54,395 bases of DNA from the NCBI GenBank assembly GCA_018713245.1, contig DVFM01000056.1, positions 1 through 54,395 of the forward strand, written 5' to 3'. A model generated the notes under the pieces. The model did not search any database. It worked only from the letters and a program-made list of their open reading frames with translations, and was not told the DNA's origin. The translations under genes and the position numbers were made by a program. Of this stretch, positions 50,763 through 54,395 are shown piece by piece; within the stretch, counting starts at the first letter, position 1; each line of letters begins with the position of its first letter. The DNA comes from Candidatus Merdivicinus intestinavium. Lineage in GTDB: Bacteria > Bacillota > Clostridia > Oscillospirales > Ruminococcaceae.

Positions 50763-51395
50763 TTATATGCCTTCCGATTGAAAAAGGTTGCGGAGCACCG
50801 CCGCCGCAGCCAGCAGCCGGTACCGCCGTTCCGGGGCGGGCACGCCCTCCGCCTGCGCCAGCTTTTCCAGCGCCGATTCGGTCAGGGTTGTTTTTTCGCA
50901 GAAATATCGGGTATCCTCCGCCAGCATCTCCTCGGGAGAAACGGCTTCCTCCGGCAGGGATTCCCCCTTCAGGGCTTCGGGATGCTCCCGCACAAAGGAC
51001 CGAAACTCCGGGCCGTACATTTCCCGCAGGGCCGGAAAGACTGTAAAGGCAAAATACCTGACAGCTGTCATTTTGGCCGCAAAGAGGCGGCATTTCTTCT
51101 CCGTTTCCATTTCCCCGCCCCGGTCAAAGGCCCGGATTTCCTCCGCAGCCAGTCCGGACCGGGCGGCAAGCCAGCTTTCCGGCACCGGGAGGCCGTTTGT
51201 CAGCGCCCGGCAGCGGTCGTCCGGGGAGATGGCGTCCAGAGAATTGAGCGCAAAAAGCCGGGCGCTGCTCATCGCGGCGTCATCCCCCGCAAGCAGGTCA
51301 AGCTCCGCCGGGGTAAGGCCGAATTTCTCCCCGATTTTCTGACGGGTAATGTGTTCCGGCAGCGGCATGGCGCCGCTTGTCAAAATTTCTTCCAT
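50763..51395 (-). CDS. Hypothetical protein, 210 residues
   Basis: A soluble, mostly helical protein of no family I recognise. The N-terminal half (about 16-80) contains RQKIGEKFGLTPAELDLLAGDDAAMSSARLFALNSL, possibly a small helix-turn-helix-like unit. A second unit (EEAVSPEEMLAEDTRYFCEKTTLTESALEKLAQAEGVPAPERR, about 145-187) has a similar rhythm. GGGAGGAGG precedes the ATG, and the codon use matches its neighbours, so it is very likely real. It lies upstream of RNHCP and downstream of the V-ATPase terminator. Confidence 0.68.
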   Translation of the reverse strand: MEEILTSGAMPLPEHITRQKIGEKFGLTPAELDLLAGDDAAMSSARLFALNSLDAISPDDRCRALTNGLPVPESWLAARSGLAAEEIRAFDRGGEMETEKKCRLFAAKMTAVRYFAFTVFPALREMYGPEFRSFVREHPEALKGESLPEEAVSPEEMLAEDTRYFCEKTTLTESALEKLAQAEGVPAPERRYRLLAAAAVLRNLFQSEGI

Positions 51396-51459
51396 AAAGA
51401 CCCTCCTCCCTCATTCTGCTTTTACTGTACCACTTTCCGGACGCCGCGTCAAGGCAAAA

Positions 51460-51483
51460 CAAAAAGAGGCCCAATCAGGCCTC
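51460..51483 (-). terminator. V-ATPase operon terminator overlapping the atpD stop codon
   Basis: Stem GAGGCC/GGCCTC (51483-51478 with 51471-51466) is followed on the minus strand by TTTTTG. The TGA of atpD sits in the loop and upper stem, so termination signal and coding end overlap. Confidence 0.85.
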
Positions 51484-52098
51484 CTTTTTCTTGTCCTTTG
51501 TGCTCCGGATGACTTTCAGGCGGGAAAACTCCTCGCGTTCTTTTTCCTCCAGCGCATTGGTAATAAAATGGATGTTGTCCTCAAAGCCGGGGATTATGAT
51601 ATTCTTCAAAGCATTTGCCCGGCGCTGGGTCTTCTTGATGGAAACCGCAAGCCGGTAAATGCTGTTTTCCACTTCGGCCAGCTTGACGGTCAGCTCCTTG
51701 CACTTTACGAAGCAGGCGAACGCCTGGTCCAGCTGAGAGTTGCTGTTATGCAGGCCGTAATGGAACTGGGTTTCATGGGACGTCATCGTGATATGCGGGA
51801 GCTCCACTCCCATCACGCTGCGGGAGGTGATCTCGATATCCGATTCCAGCGGAGTTGTTTCCGCCAGATCCGCGCAGACCCCCAGCGCTACGTTGGCGCG
51901 CTGGAGGGCGCGATAGGCCCGGCGGTAGGTTTCGTCAATCTGATCCCGGACCTCCTTGGCGTTGTCAATGAGGGTCATCATTTCCCGAATCAGGATGTTC
52001 CGCTTGCGGTCCATCAGGTCAAAGCCCAATGACGCCAGCGACAGGGACTTTTTAATGTTGAGCAGGTTGCCTTTGGTCGGAAAAACCTGGTTCGCCAA
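51475..52098 (-). CDS. atpD: V-type ATP synthase subunit D
   Basis: A 207-residue helical protein forming the central rotor shaft of V/A-type ATPases. Landmarks are the N-terminus PTKGNLLNIKKSLSLASLGFDLMDRKRNILIREMM and the C-terminal AVSIKKTQRRANALKNIIIPGFEDNIHFITNALEEKEREEF. Both are long coiled-coil stretches as in the family. It is 27 bases behind atpB. The order A-B-D is that of the Clostridial/Enterococcal V-ATPase operon, and the terminator closing the operon overlaps its last codons. In Clostridia the enzyme usually pumps Na+ or H+. Confidence 0.92.
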   Translation of the reverse strand: MANQVFPTKGNLLNIKKSLSLASLGFDLMDRKRNILIREMMTLIDNAKEVRDQIDETYRRAYRALQRANVALGVCADLAETTPLESDIEITSRSVMGVELPHITMTSHETQFHYGLHNSNSQLDQAFACFVKCKELTVKLAEVENSIYRLAVSIKKTQRRANALKNIIIPGFEDNIHFITNALEEKEREEFSRLKVIRSTKDKKKEA

Positions 52099-52125
52099 AG
52101 GGATTCCCCCTTTCTTTCGGGACTG

Positions 52126-53526
52126 TTATTTCTGGCGGAAGCGGTCCGCCCGGCGGGGATTGTAATGAGCCTCGATGAGCTTGGAATCCATGCGGTCCAG
52201 CTCCTCTTTGGGCAGCAGGCAGAGCAGGTCCCAGCCCAGGTCAATGGTGGCATCGATGCTGCGGTTGTCGTCAAAGCCCTGGTCCAGGAAGTATTTTTCA
52301 AACATCCGGCCGAATTCCAGGTAGGCTTTGTCCGAATCGGACAGCTCCTCTTCGCCGATAACGGAGGCCAGCGCCCGGGCGTCCTGCACCTTGGCGTAAG
52401 CCGAGAACAGCTGGTTGGAGACATCCGGGTGGTCGGCGCGGGTATAACCCTCGCCAATGCCGTCCTTCATCAGACGGGAGAGGCTGGGGAGCACCGAAAC
52501 CGGCGGATAAACGCCGGACTGGTCCAGCGCGCGGTCCAGCACAATCTGGCCTTCGGTGATGTACCCGGTCAGGTCGGGGACAGGGTGGGTGATGTCGTCG
52601 TTGGGCATGGTGAGGATGGGAATCTGGGTCACAGAGCCGTTGACTCCCTTGATGATGCCGGCGCGCTCGTAGATGGAAGCCAGGTCGGAATAGAGGTAGC
52701 CCGGGTAGCCCTTTCGGCTGGGGATTTCGCCCTTGGAGGAGGAGAATTCCCGCAGCGCCTCGGCGTAGGAGGTCATATCGGTGAGAATGACCAGAATGTG
52801 CATATGCTGCTCATAGGCCAGATATTCCGCGGCGGTCAGGGCGCAGCGCGGCGTCAGAATACGCTCAATGATGGGGTCGCTGGAGAGGTTCAGGAACATG
52901 ACCACCCGCTCCAGAACGCCGGATTCCTCAAACTGACGGCGGAAGTAGTCCGCCACGTCGTTCTTAACGCCCATTGCCGCAAAAACGATGGCAAATTTTT
53001 CGTTCTTATCTTCGCTGATCTGGGCCTGCTTTACAATCTGCGCCGCCAGCTTGTCGTGGCTCATGCCGGAGCCGGAGAAAATGGGCAGCTTCTGGCCGCG
53101 GATGAGGGTCATCAGCGCGTCGATGGAGGATATGCCGGTGCGGATATAGTTGACCGGGTATTCACGGGAGACCGGGTTCAGCGGCTGGCCGTTGATGTCC
53201 GCGCGCTTGTCGGCGAAAACCGGGCCGAAACCGTCGATGGGCTCCCCCGCCCCGTTGAAGATGCGCCCCAGCAGTTCCGGCGAGAGGGGCATTTCCATGG
53301 GATGGCCGCGGAAGCTGGTGCGGGTGTTGTTCAGCGCCAGAGAGTTGGTCCCCTCAAAAACCTGGAGCACCACCCGTTCGCCGTCAATCTGAACGACGCG
53401 GCCGGTGCGGCGGGTGCCGTTGTCCAGCACCAGCTCCGCCATTTCGTCGAAGCCCACGCCCTTGACGCCGTCCAGAACAACCAGCGGGCCGTTGATTTCC
53501 TTGAGTCCTAAAATCTGTACGCTCAT
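52126..53526 (-). CDS. atpB: V-type ATP synthase subunit B (regulatory)
   Basis: A 466-residue subunit of the catalytic head, the non-catalytic nucleotide-binding partner of A. Landmarks are [16 protein letters not shown] (about 85-100), [48 protein letters not shown] (about 109-156), lacking a full Walker A as expected, and [47 protein letters not shown] (about 244-290). It starts directly after the A stop codon, implying coupled translation. Its C-terminus leads into the ribosome site of atpD. Confidence 0.93.
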   Translation of the reverse strand: MSVQILGLKEINGPLVVLDGVKGVGFDEMAELVLDNGTRRTGRVVQIDGERVVLQVFEGTNSLALNNTRTSFRGHPMEMPLSPELLGRIFNGAGEPIDGFGPVFADKRADINGQPLNPVSREYPVNYIRTGISSIDALMTLIRGQKLPIFSGSGMSHDKLAAQIVKQAQISEDKNEKFAIVFAAMGVKNDVADYFRRQFEESGVLERVVMFLNLSSDPIIERILTPRCALTAAEYLAYEQHMHILVILTDMTSYAEALREFSSSKGEIPSRKGYPGYLYSDLASIYERAGIIKGVNGSVTQIPILTMPNDDITHPVPDLTGYITEGQIVLDRALDQSGVYPPVSVLPSLSRLMKDGIGEGYTRADHPDVSNQLFSAYAKVQDARALASVIGEEELSDSDKAYLEFGRMFEKYFLDQGFDDNRSIDATIDLGWDLLCLLPKEELDRMDSKLIEAHYNPRRADRFRQK

Positions 53527-54395
53527 TTATTTCACCTCCGCCAGCTTCTGATCAATCAGCGGATAGTATTCCTGGAGCTTTTCCAACTGACTGTTGGGAA
53601 CGTCGTATTTTATCTTGACAATCGAATCGGTAATGCCGGTCTTGGTAATCAGGGAGACCGGGATGCTGTTTTTGGCCATCTTCATGGCGCTGTCGTAGAA
53701 ATAGAGGATAATCTGCATCATCCCCAGCTGCTTTTCCAGCGGGACATAGGTGTCCTCCGCGTGGAAGGCATTCTGCTGGAGGAAGCCGACCCGGATAATG
53801 CGGGCGGTTTCGATGACCAGCTTCTGGTCTTCCGGCAGGACGTCGGCGCCGATGAGCTTTACAATCTCCATGAGCCTTGCTTCCTCCGCCAGGATATTGG
53901 AAATCCGCTGGCGGCACTGGAGGAACTCGTCGCCGTAATGCTCGTTATAATAGGGGGCCAGTTCGTCCACATATTCGCTGTAGCTGGTGGTCCAGTTGAT
54001 CGCCGGATAGTGGCGGGCGTAGGCCAGGCTTTTGTCCAGGGCCCAGAAAGCGCGGACAAACCGCTTGGTGTTCTGGGTGACCGGCTCGGAGAAGTCGGAA
54101 CCCTGGGGGGAGACTGCGCCGATGATGGTGACGGAACCTTCGGTGCCGTTTAAGTTCACCATATATCCCGCGCGCTCGTAGAACTCCGCCAGACGGGAGG
54201 GCAGATAGGCCGGGAAGCCTTCTTCCGCGGGCATTTCCTCCAAGCGGCCGGAAATTTCGCGCAGCGCTTCCGCCCAGCGGGAGGTGGAGTCGGCCATAAT
54301 CGCCACGTCATACCCCATGTCGCGGTAATATTCCGCCAGGGTGATGCCGGTATAAATGGACGCTTCACGGGCGGCCACCGGCATGTTGGAGGTGT
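53527..54395 (-). CDS. atpA: V-type ATP synthase subunit A, C-terminal part (partial)
   Basis: The last 289 residues of the catalytic subunit; the gene continues past the window end. The first codons in the window read [18 protein letters not shown], then [48 protein letters not shown], the Walker B-side of the nucleotide site. The P-loop itself and the N-terminal bulge domain lie outside. The C-terminal helical domain (about 190-289) ends in [14 protein letters not shown]. The stop codon abuts the atpB start. Subunits I, K, E, C and F would be expected upstream, beyond the window. Confidence 0.93.
   Translation of the reverse strand, partial: TSNMPVAAREASIYTGITLAEYYRDMGYDVAIMADSTSRWAEALREISGRLEEMPAEEGFPAYLPSRLAEFYERAGYMVNLNGTEGSVTIIGAVSPQGSDFSEPVTQNTKRFVRAFWALDKSLAYARHYPAINWTTSYSEYVDELAPYYNEHYGDEFLQCRQRISNILAEEARLMEIVKLIGADVLPEDQKLVIETARIIRVGFLQQNAFHAEDTYVPLEKQLGMMQIILYFYDSAMKMAKNSIPVSLITKTGITDSIVKIKYDVPNSQLEKLQEYYPLIDQKLAEVK

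Overview
The window is a GC-rich stretch (about 60% by eye) of a chromosome from the Clostridia, most likely a gut-type member of the Oscillospirales/Ruminococcaceae. The support is the gene mix: a V-type ATP synthase, the PFL + ACT pair, DUF1846, RNHCP, DHHW/DUF4358, PadR-DUF1700-DUF4097, a SigH-like sigma factor, and strict TTGACA-17-TATAAT promoters with strong GGAGG ribosome sites. No rRNA, canonical tRNA, IS element, prophage or CRISPR array was seen. Both ends cut genes: the tail of an unknown protein on the left and V-ATPase subunit A on the right.

Layout. 1-2.9 kb: a thioredoxin-like ferredoxin, then divergent csoR and a P1B metal pump with a CsoR-type operator in the pump promoter. 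2.9-8.2 kb (minus): a pilus-like operon (GspF, four small pilin-like membrane proteins, then PilT and a membrane protein), with an AT-richer GNAT gene in the middle. 8.3-11.2 kb (minus): a transglutaminase lipoprotein and an MltG-type enzyme carrying cell-wall-binding repeats. 11.3-13.2 kb: one frame joining a MarR regulator to citrate synthase. 13.4-21.6 kb: GH172, a P-loop kinase, an ABC-F ATPase, a DUF4358 lipoprotein with a DHHW protein, an S1-domain protein and a GH29 fucosidase. 21.7-28.8 kb: a four-gene GldA/GldF/GldG/DUF4340-type ABC operon behind an attenuator-like leader, then tex. 28.9-35.5 kb: PadR-DUF1700-DUF4097, sfsA, a flippase, and a FtsX-type permease with its adaptor. 35.6-44.3 kb: a 47-residue Cys-rich protein, DUF3737, a membrane acyltransferase, ldh, a MATE pump, an acetyltransferase, a zinc-ribbon protein preceded by a tRNA-like sequence, a SigH-like sigma factor, an AraC regulator and DUF1846. 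44.5-54.4 kb: a DNA glycosylase, uxaC with a TIM-barrel isomerase, ACT/PFL, a phosphatase, RNHCP, a hypothetical protein, and V-ATPase D, B and A.

How they work together. Most units are short and independently promoted. The sequence points to envelope work (pilus-like machine, MltG, flippase, lipoproteins, ABC exporters), fermentative carbon metabolism (GH172, GH29, uxaC, ldh, citrate synthase) and ion homeostasis (metal pump, V-ATPase). The least expected signals are the MarR-citrate synthase frame, the degenerate tRNA-like leader at 41.1 kb, the attenuator-like leaders before the ABC operon and pilT, and a ribosome site separated from its start codon by a hairpin at the head of the pilus operon. 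Start codons were moved where a promoter or ribosome site ruled out the longest reading frame. Functions come from recognising families and motifs by eye; no search was run.
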